Source of the DNA: Parietaria judaica | Taxonomy: Eukaryota > Streptophyta > Magnoliopsida > Rosales > Urticaceae | Reading direction: 5' to 3' | Assembly: GCA_954871525.1 (NCBI GenBank) | Contig: OX940864.1 | Span: forward strand, 22,624,001-22,688,000 | Length of the DNA stretch: 64,000 nucleotides | In this document: positions 33,527 through 46,186 of the stretch, in pieces | Position numbering within the stretch: position 1 is the first letter of the stretch | Layout: the number at the start of each line of letters is the position of its first letter | Notes under the pieces: model-generated | Databases searched by the model: none | What the model was told of the DNA's origin: nothing | What the model saw: the letters and a program-made list of their open reading frames with translations, nothing else | Position numbers and translations under genes: made by a program

Positions 33527-36500
33527 ATGGAACAAGCGTATATGAGCAATGAAATTTCAGAAATCGCTTCAACTGTAAGTACTCTCAGATTGTTTATACT
33601 ATATCCGGCTCGATTTGATTTCTTGATTCGCTTAGATTGTCTTCTTGATTGGCAATCTACAGCCCTTGGAGTAGGCAGAGGTACCGAACCAAGTAAAAAA
33701 AAATATCCTTGTGTTTGATTTACTTTTACCGTTCTTGAGATTGGATCGAATCGGGTTTCGGGATAGTATTCCTCACAAACCATGTTCCGGGTTTCAAGGG
33801 AGTGGATTTTTATTGGCAATCTACAGCCCTTGGAGTCGGTTGATGAGGTATTGAACCAAGTAAAAAAATATACTTCTTTTACCGAACTTGAGATCCGATG
33901 GAATCGGGTTTTGGATGATAATCCTCGCAGTTCAATAATTCTGAAATCAATCCTCGCTAGTATCAGGTCTATGGAAATGTAATAAAATACACAAGTATAA
34001 TCGGATATGGCGCACCGAGCTAAGTAAAATGATATCCTCGTGTGTGTGTGTCCATTAGTTGTTACCCTTCTTGAGATTGGATCGAGTCGGTTTCGGATAA
34101 TAACCTTTACGAACTGTGGTCCGACTTGCGGGTAATTGTAATGCGAGCATGTATGGGTGTGTGATCGGATTTTTGATCGGCAATCTACAACACTTGGAGT
34201 ATGTTGTGGTACTGAACCAAGCAACAAATATCCTTGTGCTCATTCACTTTTACACCGATCTTGAGTTAGGATATGATCGGGTTTTGGATAACAGTCCTTG
34301 CAGTTAAGTAATTCTGAACTCGATCCTTGCTTGTATCAGGTCTATGGAAATGTAATAAAATACACAAGTATAATTGAATACGGCGCATCAGTTGAGGAAT
34401 TCTTCAACTGTCTATTGACTCTGGCCGGTTATATAGGCCAACAAGTCATTTTATTCATTGGTGAGCTCTTTACTGTCAGTTCATCTAAATTGATCTTGTA
34501 ACTTCTTTTTGCAACCGGTCTTGTGATTTGATTGAGGTACACGGGAACTAATGGTTTCGTATGGGGTGGCTGATCTTACTGCAGAGGATCTTGTACTCAG
34601 AGATCTCAATCAAAGCCTGGAGAATACAACGGTTGATTCTCCCGAGCAAGAGCCGAGATCATGTCAGTCGTCATCCAAATGTTTTTTTGACTGTACGTGG
34701 CTCAGAGCCTGCGAAAGGATATTTCAAGAGCCCAATGAAGAATTGGCACTAGATGCAAGATCTGTGAATATAGAAAATTTTCCTCTTTATGCGGGTCCCA
34801 TAATTTTGCAAGGGTAATTTGTATTCTCTTACTAGCTTTCCGTTGATGCTAAATCATGGCGATATCTTTGTTCAGGAACCGTAGTTTGAAATATTTAAAC
34901 AAAGCCTGCTTAACCGTGCATTATTGTTCTCAATTACAAATATTATACACGGTACCAGTGCATGCCGTACTGATCTTAGCTTGTACTGCTTTTATAGAAT
35001 TCAGCTATGGTTTTCTTGGGTTGCAGATTAATGATCCCGCTATGTGGGTTTCGGTTTGCTTGGAGGGTAGCTATGTCCTTTTACAGATGTTATTTCTCTT
35101 ATATTAGAAGCGCTCAAGTTTGCTTTTGCAGGTAAAACTAAAATAGTCTTTAGTATTTGAAGAGCTTGGCTTAACCTTTTTCGTCTTTTTATTCGTGTTT
35201 CTTTTTGGCGAACCTTTCCTTTCACGGAGTGATTTCATTATATTGAAAATGGTTTTGACCTCTGCTTATGCTCATCTTTTGTGTTCAGCATCATATCTCG
35301 AGTACGAAAGACAATACGTGGCTCGTCTGATGACATTGGATGGTTACAAAGAACTCCAGGAATGCCTCCCGTGAAGGATGGGACCTCGCGATTCTTGGAA
35401 TTGCTTGATGAGATAAGGTATCATATATTCATTTTCTTTTCTAGGTGAAATTCTCTCTAAATATTTGATTTCATAAAATCCGACGTTATTTAAGCTACCG
35501 TGTGATTTCAATTGTTAGTTTATGTATTTAGTGGTTAAAATAGTGTTGAAAAAATCCATGTTTCTGCAGACAAGGAATACTTGCTGTCATATATCTTTGC
35601 TAATTGCTGGGATACAGCGGTAATATAGTTCTGCTTAAAACGGGAATTTGTTCATGATGTAGGCACGGAGAGCACTCGCTTCCAAACTCATATGTTTATC
35701 TACTAATCCCTGGTACGAATATACTCTCTTTCTTAATCATTCAAATTTATTTCGAATTTATTTATTGTCTGTATCGCATTATTAATTGGTCCGTGGGGTG
35801 TAAATTTTAATTTTGTAGGCCTCTTTAGCAATCACGGCCCATTATATTTTGTTAGAACAAAAAGATTCTTTTCGAAGATGGGTCTTGCTTGCCATATTGC
35901 AAAAATACATAGCGAGGTATTGATTATTTTTCTTCCAACAGTTTCCTTCTATGTACCTCTAAATATCTCTATGACTATTTAATCTTGTTTTTACGTTTAA
36001 GAACTGAGACCGAAACCAATCACAAATCGCACAACTATAATTCTGGCAACAACGACACCAAGATGATAATCCCCTTTCCTCTTTATTGAACATAATCCGA
36101 ATAACACAAAATAAACGAGCGGTTAGAATCTCTCCTAGATAGCTAAACAGAAGAATAGTTCAAACAAAAGCATAACAATGTTGGACGGCAGATGCTAGCC
36201 AGTAAAAGGGCCGGGTCCTAACCCAAATACTTGGGAATACCCCTAACTGCTCTTAATGACTTTATTAATAATGGAGTATAAAACTAATCGTCCTTGCGCT
36301 TGTGTGTGTTTAATGGGTGCCTATAAGGCATCAGTAGAGCACAATGCCTGGGAACTCAAACAGTACATCGAAGAGCTTTATTGGGGAGCCGGAAAGCCGG
36401 TGATGCTTTTGGGGCACAGCAAAGGCGGGGTTGATGCGGCGGCTGCATTATCGATTTATTGGAACGATTTGAAAGGCAAAGTCGCCGGTTTAGCTCTGGT

Positions 36501-37949
36501 TCAGAGCCCATATGGCGGCACTCCCATTGCTTCCGATACACTCCGCGAAGGCCAGATTGCTGATAAGGAAACCAGGAGGATTATGGAGCTTTTAATATGC
36601 AAATTTATTAAGGTAATATTTCTGGTTCCAAGAATACTTGCTGCATAAGTACTTTATTTTCGGGCGACATAATTCTGTCTGTTTAACACGGGTCAAGTAC
36701 CCATAGTTACAATTTATTTGGCTTGAAAGCTCCCGTTAGTGTGCGAATTGGGTACGTGAGAGACACATTTATCGTAACATTGGTAATGTAACCCATGATA
36801 AACAAACAACGGGACTATTATGCCCCAACTACTTTATGCATTCTCATGCCACCGATATCCTTTTTAAATAATAAACATATTATGCGATTTCGTGAACCAG
36901 TCTGGCAAAAAGAATTGTAGAAGTTCTAGAGCTTCAGTTCAGGTTTTGGGTTTTAGGGACAACTTGGTAAATTTTTGCTAAACCTAAATTTGTGATTAAC
37001 AGTTGAAAGACACGCAGATAGACGATTTGTTAGATTATCAATGCGTGCGTGGTGAGAAGAAGGAACTCGTTTTTTTCAATGCATTAGAAAACATAGTAAG
37101 ATATGAGAAAACAATATACGAGGCATGTACATCTCCCGGATAACTATGCAGTTAATTTTGGGTTTTCTTGGGAAGATTTCAACCAAAAAGCGAGTTCTTA
37201 TAATTCTATTGTTATGTTATCATCATGTTCTTATCCCTGAACTGTCCCGGGCAAGGTTTTTATTCCGAATTTCAATTGTGATAGGAAGAAAATGAACACG
37301 TTTTTGCTCTTTTTATCGTAGCAACATTTGAGAAAACATCTATATGTGTCGGAAAATTTTGGAGTTTATTTTATGATTCTAGACAAAGATGATCAACAAG
37401 CAATTACTCTTAATTCTGTCTTGTCATAATCGAATTTAGAAAAATTTATAGGGCGATATACGGGCGCTGGAGGATCTGACGTACGAGAAAAGACGAGAGT
37501 TCATCATGAAGAACAAGCTCCCGGAAGAAGTCCCGCTCATCTCATTGCACTCCGAAGCCAGCATTGCCCCCGGAGTCCTGGCCACGATGACCCAAATAGC
37601 CCACGCCGAGCTGCCATGGCTACCGCCCCTGCCATTCGAGGCCGAGGAGTCCGAGACCGGCAGCAGGCAGGTGGCGGTGGTGATGCCGGTTTCAGCCGCA
37701 ATGGCTCTGTGCGCGCTCCACCTGCAGCTCCGCTACGGGGAGAAGAGTGACGGCTTGGTCACCTGCCGGGACGCTGAGGTTCCCGGATCGGTGGTGGTCA
37801 GACCTGACCACAAGTTTGACCACGCCTGGATGGTCTACTCCACCTCGAAGAAGAATCCGGCCGAGCCCGACGCTTGCGAGATGTGCGAGGCTCTCTTAAC
37901 TCAGCTTGTGGAGATTGGGAACATGAAGCGGAACATAGAAAAGGCATAA
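33527..37949 (+). CDS. Lipase-like alpha/beta hydrolase
   Basis: Nine exons give 536 residues in frame: 33527-33574, 34340-34460, 34537-34813, 35027-35131, 35289-35417, 35663-35712, 35819-35916, 36328-36612, 37452-37949. The nucleophile elbow GHSKG (Ser about residue 307) lies in VMLLGHSKGGVDAAAALS, a serine-hydrolase fold mark. Other conserved-looking blocks are GSSDDIGWLQRTPG, YLLIPGLFSNHGPLYF and VQSPYGGTPIASD; KFDHAWMVYS near the end may hold the catalytic His. It resembles plant alpha/beta-hydrolase superfamily proteins annotated only by fold; substrate and location are unknown. A hydrophobic stretch at about residues 35-55 may be a membrane contact. Exons 1 and 4 are the least certain: exon 4 was chosen because it alone keeps phase into exon 5. 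Confidence 0.82.
33641..34390 (+). repeat. Intron 1 tandem duplication copying the start of exon 2
   Basis: GGCAATCTACA followed by CTTGGAGT occurs at about 33,650, 33,818 and 34,179, and TTGAGAT-type plus ATCGGGTTT words recur beside each. The segment ending TATCAGGTCTATGGAAATGT is present at 33,961 and 34,334, exactly 373 bp apart. The upstream copy therefore includes the 3' splice site and about 45 bp of exon 2, but runs into TAA at 34,020-34,022 in the exon frame. Confidence 0.85.
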
Positions 37950-40900
37950 TTTTTTTTTTGGTCGTTAGAAGCAAAATTTTTATGCTCTTGACTTGTTATG
38001 TATTTGATTATAATATAGTGACTCGAATTGCATGGAACAAAAATTCCATGATAGGGTATTGTATCAGTATAATCAAACCACAAAAATGAAGGGAAAAAAT
38101 TTATATTTGCGCGAATTTTTGAAGATGCGTTTGCTATTCTCGTTTTGTATTTTCTTGTTGGCGGAAATGCCTCATCCGTAATCGAAAAGAAAAGAAGCTA
38201 TAACTATAATGTCAAATTATGAGCTAATATTGATTTTAAAACTAAGTTAAAACTAGGGATTTGCATTTGCATCTCATCTAGTCCTGCTAAAGCTTCCATC
38301 GTAGCATTTTGTATTTTGAGATGATGGCCTCAATAATTTATAGGAGAGATCTGTAGTAATTCTATTACGATAACAATGTATTATCAAATGATCCAGAGCA
38401 AGAGTCTCTCAACACCTTAAGATTTTCTTTAATTTGGTGTACATTGATTGAAGAAGCAATTGAACTTTTCACCTTTACCACCACCGCTTTAATATTTTAT
38501 TTTGAATCTTATGAATTAAATAATGATAATTAGTTTCATACCCCTTGATAGAAGCGTTAAGAAGATTAAGGTTTTTTTTTTTTTTTTTTTTCTTCTTCAA
38601 TAGAAGAGTTTGAAATTGTAATGTTGGGTAGTCAAACGTGTATAGTTACAATAGAATACTTAATTTTTTTAATATTTTTTTTTATAATTAGTGGAACGTA
38701 CAAATGTGTACCTCCGGATTAACACAAATAAAATTTATAAGATCATTGTGTACATTTATTAGTGAATTGTTTTAAGGTTGAACTCAATGATATATTTAAT
38801 ATCCGAGTCCTTAAGTTCAATAAGCACCGGTCATAAAACAATAGGATCCGACCAAAAAAAAAAAAAACTATCTTGATTTGTACCTACGAGTTCAACCCAA
38901 ATAATGGGATCGTGGCCATTCTGTACTTACGAGTATATCTTGACTGTTTTAAAAATGTGAGATAGATATTTGCAATTTAAAATAGCGGATCTAAAAAAGA
39001 AAAACTCCCATAGTAGTTTTGGGTTAAAACTTAAGAGATATGACTCTTCCATATCAAAGGGAATTTTTTTAACATATACTTGGTAGTTTTCTTTATGGTA
39101 ACTCACTTTTTTAAGGATAATTATTTTAGAAGCCCTATATGTTTTTATATTTTTAACGTGAGTATTCGGTTTTCTTTATATTTTTATTAATTCCCTCAAT
39201 TTGTAAAGTGACTGATGGACCTTTATTTATGGTTGGTTTTATTTTCGCAATTTAGGACTTTAATTTATTAGATATTAGGTTTTAATTATAATTTGCAATT
39301 AAGAGTTAATAATGGACTTTAGGTTTAATTGTGTTAGTGGGACCTAGGGGGGTTGTCGATTAGGGTTATAAGGGAGAAGAGAGTGATTGTTTTTGGTTAG
39401 CTTGTATTTGGTCGAATTCTCCAGAAAGCTCATCGGAGAGTTACGGCCGAGCTCTAGAAGGATTCGCGCCAAGATTTATTCGTTATTCAATAAAAGAAAG
39501 GTAGTTCATCTTCTCGGTGAATTACCGCTTTCCCCAATTCTATTCTTTGCGTTTCTCTTGAGGTTACAGGGCAGAGAATTTCGATTCCCATCAGTGACAC
39601 ATAGCCAAACGTAACGACATATCCATAATTAATTAAATAGAAAACCCACCAAATGCCAAAAAAAAAAAAAACACCTAAAGTTTAAGAGAAATGCCCATAG
39701 TTTCATAAAACTAATTTATACCCACTAATAATTTTGTTTGGACCATATTACCCTTAATATTAGTTGTAAATATTAATTTTCGTTTAATTATTATTAATTA
39801 TATATTTTAATTTCGAAATTATTTTTCCTATAATTGTGGTTGACAACTTCTACCTTTTAATTGCAATATTATGTTATTTTTTTAAAAATAAAATAATTTA
39901 AAACGATTTTCATTAATTGGTATCGAATTTTTTTTACTATTCATTATCTCTCTCCCCGATTTTCTTATCTCTCTCCAAAATTGCTCGACATTCTCTCTAA
40001 AATTACTCGACCTTCTCTCTCTCCCTGATTGTTCGAACTTCATCACGCCAAGTCCAGTCGCCTCGCGCCACCGCGTAGCTTCCCGTCGCCTTCTCTGTCG
40101 CGAAGGTCGTTCGCTCAGAATTTCGTTCACCCAATAGCTCGTAAAGTGATTTACTGTTATAAATTCGTAACTTAAATTACAATTACATGTATAGTGATTT
40201 ACTATTATAAATTCGTAACTTAAATTACAATTACAATTACATGTATAAATTCGTAACCTAAATTCGTAACTTAAATTACAATTACAGGTATAGTGATTTA
40301 CTATTATAAATTCGTAACTTAAATTACAATTATAATTACATGTATAAATTCGTAACTTAAATTCATAACATACTATTATAAATTCGTAACATAAATTACA
40401 ATTACAATTACAATTGTAGTGATTTAATATTATAAATTTGTAAAAAGAGTTACGTTCAATGTAAATACCATCCAGAATTGATGTTGTTTTTAAAATTTAA
40501 ATCGTTAAAATAATTGTTTGAATAATGATTAATAGGGAGAAAATATTTGAAAGTAATTAAGGAATGATTAAGCGTAATCATTTATTGTATTTAGCTACAT
40601 TTAAGGAAATAATTTTATTTTGATTTAATTTATTCGAATAATTAATTGATTTTATATGTAATTTTAATTTTTTCACACGTTAAAAAAAAGAATGTTATAT
40701 TGGTCCATATTTCAATTAGTTGGTGGTTTTAATTACTAAATATACTTTTGAGTATTTTTTTAAAACCTTGAGTCATAAATGAGCATTTGGCTCATTTACC
40801 CTTAATTAAATTAATTGGATAAAAAGGACAAAATTCCATAAACAAGCAATACAGTCAAAGTTAAAAACTTATAGTTACGAAAAAAGTTAAACTTATAAAA

Positions 40901-41390
40901 AAAAAAAACTCAAAACATTCGATATTTATGTCGCTATTAATTTAATTTAAAATTTGCGATTATGTACAATAGCAATTAGTGGATCAGACGAAAAGGGCTC
41001 ACTCATGAAGCATAAATCTCTTTAGTGATTCTCTTGCCTCGCTATCTTCATTTTCTAAAGAAAAGTTTGACCACAAATAAAGTTGAGCCAACAACATTTC
41101 CACACGTGGTGTTTCGTAGTAACACGTGTGTCGACCAAGCCTTAGCCAAATAGGTTTCAATTTTCCTTCTAAAAAATGAAACGTTATATTATTTAATACG
41201 AAAGTCTGTATTTTGTATTGTTCTGTATTGAACATTTATTGTATTATTATTCGCAATGAATTGAAGAGTCTCTTCTGTATATAAAATAAGCCGCAAAATT
41301 CTTCGAGTGGGTCCCTACTCCGGTGCAGCTCACCCCACCGTAACCCCACTACACCGTCACACCTATTCACTGTGAATGCGTCTCTATCGA
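37950..41390. other. AT-rich intergenic DNA
   Basis: About 37,950-38,120 is probably the hydrolase 3' untranslated region. About 39,330-39,615 is GC-richer with ATTCAATAAAAG and could be a decayed LTR end, but no partner or target duplication was found. About 39,950-40,140 is CT-rich and featureless. A tandem array follows at 40,143, and 40,580-40,800 resembles 23,440-23,680. No supported gene. Confidence 0.55.
40143..40445. repeat. AT-rich tandem array
   Basis: Repeated words TAAATTCGTAAC, TTAAATTACAATTACA, TGTATAAATTCG and GTGATTTACTATTATAAATT occur about four to six times in variable order. The basic unit is roughly 45-60 bp with expansions of ATTACA. No coding potential. Confidence 0.85.
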
Positions 41391-41398
41391 ACTCTCTG

Positions 41399-41736
41399 TC
41401 ATGGTTTTAAATTTTTTGACATGTCTTTGGTATTGCCTACGCCACGCTCGTTTTTTAGAGTTGTGGCATGCGGCATGCTATCGACATTCGATTCGACATG
41501 CCCGTGAACAACTATAACCTATCAATATGATGTGTTCTTTTAATTATTATTTAGATTTTCTTTAAATTATAAGTATAATTTTTATATACATACGACAATA
41601 TAATGTCTTATTATTAGTGTATTTTATTTATTTATGTCTTGATAAATAAATTACTTTAAACTTGTATAATATTTTTTATCGAAATACCTAAAATTATTTT
41701 TTAACTTTTCTGTCGGGCATTGACATTTAAAACCTT
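41399..41736. mobile_element. Probable hAT MITE, 338 bp
   Basis: Flanks ACTCTCTG (41,391-41,398) and ACTCTTTG (41,737-41,744) match at 7 of 8 bases. Termini are TCATGGTTTTAAA and, inverted from the right, AAGGTTTTAAA, followed on both sides by GACAT/GTCAATG words. GCATGCGGCATGC inside links it to the GCATGC-rich repeats at 48,300-49,250. The imperfect target duplication suggests age. Confidence 0.7.
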
Positions 41737-41744
41737 ACTCTTTG

Positions 41745-44734
41745 TGGGCCTCACCTGTGTTTCAAACTTTACTGAAACCCATTGCAGATTGATACGTCGC
41801 CCTTTGATGTGACTGAAGGCCCAAAACGCTGACCAATTGGTTGGTCGGCAAAATCTTCTTGTGCAAATTGGGGGACAAATGTTTTTCTTTAAATAATTGT
41901 GACATAAGTCTCAAATTTCTAATTCTTAGTTTCTTACTTTGATCTAAATTCTAAGTTAGTGATAATCACACTACTTCTTAGACAGTGAAGTAGGTTCAAG
42001 GCTAATGGGGTGAAAGTATATATATTGACCACTAATCCCAAAATCATTTATATTGTGTGGCTTATTCACAAATTTCTTGCTAAAGGAAAAAGTACTTAAA
42101 CTCTATAAATATGTTAAGTTCGTGTTTTTCGTCCCACTCTTAAACCTTGTAAGTCTACTATTATTCATTCTTTTTGTTTTCGATATAACTCTTTTGTATT
42201 CTCAAGTGATTAAAAAATGAGTCCACAAACTAGATTATGGATCATGTCAGGAAATTAGATGGTGAAATGCCACTAACTCGTTGAAAAAAATAGTTTGTTT
42301 GTTTGTCTTTTTTGGGAAAGTGTTGCTTTTAAAAGAAGTATTACATAAGTATTTAGTATTTTAATTTTTGTAGTGGTATATATTTAAAAAATTTAAATAG
42401 TCAAAGTTCTCAAATGTATTTTTTTTTTCTTCTCTCTAAAATTTTTATTAACTAAGTCTCGGTAACATCATAAAAGAAAAAAGAAAACTGTCAGAAAATG
42501 TTCAAAAGCGACAAAGTTTCCCAAGGTTTGATTATACATTTCTAAATCTAAAATTCTAATTTGAGAAAGTAGATGAAGTTTTTTTAAAGAACTAAAATAA
42601 CGGACACCGAGAGCAATGAAGAAGAAAATATATTTATATCACTAAATAAATTTAAATATTAAATATTTATGCTACTATTAAGCGACGCCAAAAACAAATC
42701 CAAGAGTAGAGTGCACTACTAAACAAAATTTAGAACAATATTTCTCTCAACTATTTTTTTTTTTTTGTGGAAAAATTATTTCTTCATTCTAATTTCTTAA
42801 ATGTTATTTTTTTTTTTGTTATTGTCTAGTCTTTATTCTTGAGTTATTATATGTTGTGGGTTTTATTTATTCATTAGTTATATTTTATTAATATGTTCTT
42901 TGTCTTTCTCTTCAATTCTCAATAATTCATTGATAATAATGAATCCAATGGGCCCCGGAATCAATGTGGTAGGTGATCATGGCCCATCAAAGCATTCTTG
43001 ACCCAATTCCAACTTTCATCAAGCAAATAATTAGAAATCTTTTTTAAGGGTTTATTTAATTATATGCATACCATGATTTTATCGATTCCCTTGTTGTGAC
43101 CAAAAAGCTATTTTTTTCTCGTATATGCCAATAATGTATTTCAATTATTCATAATCATCGATACAATTTTTGATTTTGAGTTCCTCAAACTAAAACCGAC
43201 AAAAAATAAAAATGAAAAAGGGACTATATAATGTAATGAGTGTAAGCTTTTTAAGAACTTTCTCGTCGACTTATTTGGAATTTGGAACTACATTATAAAA
43301 TCAACTTTTGGAAATCATTTTGATTTGAAAAAATAGTGGAAGAATCAAGAAATATCAGTTTGTCGATCGATTGTCGTCAACTATAGATAGACAAGGATGA
43401 TAATGAAAGAAATATGTATTATTGCAAAAAAAAAAAGATAAATAAAATAAAGTCACACACGCTTTTCTACCACATTTCTTTTCGTGAATTTCATCCAAAT
43501 TTGCTTGCATGCATGAATGGGAATCTTTGGCTCCATTTTACAGTCTGTCTCTCGTCATTAATCAACCTAAAAATCATGATTGTTCATGGAAAAATAATTT
43601 TGAAAAAGGAAGCTAAAAAGCTTGCTATATTAATGTCACTATATATATATATTTATATATATATATATATCTTCGTGAATAGGGTGAAATTAGTAAATAA
43701 AGCCAAAAGCTATTTGCGTTTGAAGAAGTCGGACAAAAATACCTCTCAATTACGACGGTAAAATGGGAAAATCGTAAAGTTCCATTCCCCTTTTTTCTAT
43801 AATTTATTTTATTAGCCTTATATGAAACAAACCTAATGATACTTTTTTCTTTCTTTTTTTCTATGTTGCAGTGTTACGTATGATTAGGATTATACTAAAC
43901 TTAGGAAAACGTTAATAGGCCATTACTAAAATCCAATTAGCTATAAGCCCATTTAATTATGAAGTTAATGAAAGAGCCTATATATTATAGTGCTAGTAAA
44001 TCCTCATAATTCGGCCCGGCTTAGTGAAAAATAATTGAACTTATAATTATAATCTAAATTTTACTTCCTTATCATTTAGAGCGGCTCCACTCGAGCTATA
44101 ATAGCGTTATTGCTCCAGTCGAACTCCGAATTCCAAAACCCACACTATTTTAGTCCGGATTTATCCTTTTAAACAATGCTAATCCATATTGATCACATTA
44201 TTTTTAGTCGTATATTGTTTTGATCTTTTAAATTAGAATGTTTGCAAAAATATATAAGTTCTTACAAAAATAAAAAAAAAAAATTAAGATCTGCCTTCTC
44301 AAATTATTTATGTCATGTACTTCAAATGTTTCATTTATGTTTATTATTTTGATTTGTTTATAAGACAACGACATTTTAAAATACAATGAAAATCGCACAA
44401 TTCAAGAAAATTAAAATATAAAAATGACCATCATAAATTACTATATTATTACGAAAAAAAAAATATTGCAATTTGAAAGGTAAAAAAAAAACTGAAAAGA
44501 CTTTACGAAGACAATAAAAACGAAACAAAAACCACATTAAAAACACGATACGACAAAATAAAGTTACAAACTGTACTCTGGAATGCATTGGTTGATCACT
44601 TGTCATAGGAATACATATTTTGATGCATTTTTGTTACTTATTGAATATTTTGTTTTTTGATGTAATTTTTAAATGATAAATATATAAATATATATATATT
44701 AATAGATGTGTATTTGTATTTAAAATTTATTTAA
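41745..44734. other. AT-rich intergenic DNA, nothing recognised
   Basis: About 3 kb of AT-rich sequence with poly-A/T runs and an imperfect (TA)n stretch near 43,640-43,670. Short open frames here have the composition of non-coding AT-rich DNA, and I see no gene or complete element. Confidence 0.6.
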
Positions 44735-44739
44735 GGAAT

Positions 44740-45616
44740 TGTAGAGGGCGATTTTCACCGCCCTTTTCCAGTCACAAAAATAATCACCAATAACAAATTA
44801 ACAACAATAATCAGTGAATATCTTTGTTTTATTATATTTTCCGATATGAACTCGGTTTTCTTTCGTTGAATAGCTGGACAGATGAAGGATCATGAGCAAA
44901 GACTTTTTCTATTTCTTTAGCCTTTCTATTACAGGATATTCACTCTTTTTTTTAGGGCTTTCTCTATGTTTTTTCCAACCTACAAACGAGGCCTATCCTG
45001 CCTTTTATAGAGTTTACATTATGTCCCCCTTGCGTCTTTCCCGCCTTTTTCCTCTCTTTTTGCTTCCCAGAGTGATTTGAGGGAAGCATGGTTAATCCAT
45101 GCTTTATGTCACTTCCGAGCAGACTGTCATTATGGGTAGGTGAGCCTCATTAAATGCGCATCCCGTCAGCCGTCATTCGGCCCTGCAAGCCTCGTCGCTG
45201 GTGCTTCTCATCGAGTGAGTAGGTCGGCTTCATTAAATGCACATCCCGTCAGCCATCATTCGGCCCTGTAAGCCTCGTCGCTGGTGCTTCTCATCGAGTG
45301 AGTAGGTCGGCTTCATTAAATGCACATCCCGTCAGCCGTCATTCGGCTCTGCACAAACCATCATGACGAAATTCCTCGTTGAACGTGATGGGACACTTCA
45401 TCGCAATCTGCTTTTGCGTGGCCATACCTCCTCGCGGTCGAACCTCCTCGCGGTCGAACCTCCTCGGAGATAATCCTCCTCGAGGATAGTCCTTCTCGGG
45501 GATACGCCTTGTTTGCCCCCTCGGGCGATGAACTTCCTCGCCTTCCCTCATGTCGTTTATGGACAAAACGACGCGAGTTGTGTTGAGGATGGATTTGACC
45601 AAATCCGACCTTAACA
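44740..45616. mobile_element. Solo LTR, 877 bp
   Basis: The segment starts TGTAGAGGGCG and ends CCTTAACA, giving the TG...CA ends of an LTR, and is flanked by identical 5-bp duplications GGAAT (44,735-44,739 and 45,617-45,621). It is much GC-richer than its surroundings and carries internal tandem repeats, including an 83-bp unit and CCTCCTCG-type repeats near 45,427-45,480. No internal retroelement genes or second LTR are adjacent, so it is best read as the scar of LTR-LTR recombination. Confidence 0.85.
45165..45362. repeat. 83-bp tandem repeat inside the solo LTR
   Basis: GTCAGCCGTCATTCGGC or a one-base variant starts at 45,165, 45,248 and 45,331. Each full unit also contains CTCGTCGCTGGTGCTTCTC and CTTCATTAAATGCACATCCC. 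About 2.4 near-identical copies are present. Confidence 0.92.
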
Positions 45617-45621
45617 GGAAT

Positions 45622-46136
45622 AATATATATTTATTACGACAACTCTTTTAAGTTCTTTACTTAAAAATTTAGAAATAAATGTAAGAGGATAAATAAGAGA
45701 TAAAAAGAATATATAAATAATAGTTTATTTGGTATTTATATATAAAAAAAACTGTTAGTAGTAAGTTACTTTAATAAAAAGTAGAGTGAAAAACATAACA
45801 TCGTTTTCAAAATCACTTTGGAAATTATTGGTTCATTTTATGCAAGAAGAGACCATTCACCATTCTATCCATTGTTGAAATTTCTTCTTATAACTTTGTC
45901 GTAATTATGATTTTATTCTTCCAAATAGTAGCATCATTATTAGAAGACGAAAAGATTGACTTTAATTTAACTAAAAGATAAAGAATTTAGAAGGATAATA
46001 AGTTGGAGAAAGCTACGTAATAACAATATATCCATTCAAATAAAACATAGACTATAAAAAATTCATGCAAATAAATGATAAAGGTATAGTAAATAAAACA
46101 TTGATTAATATTGTTGAAATATTGCGTGGTGTTTGC

Positions 46137-46186
<50 letters not shown>

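Noticed and set aside
34856..35107. 83-codon frame with hydrophobic stretch inside the hydrolase gene
   Set aside because: Its frame does not match exon 5. Treating 34,814-35,026 as intron and starting exon 4 at 35,027 keeps phase throughout.
39330..39615. Possible LTR end
   Set aside because: An ATTCAATAAAAG polyadenylation-like word and composition are suggestive, but there is no TG start, partner copy or duplication.
43414..43761. 115-codon plus-strand frame
   Set aside because: Lys/Ile/Tyr-rich product running through a TA microsatellite, with no motif and no codon bias; chance AT-rich frame.
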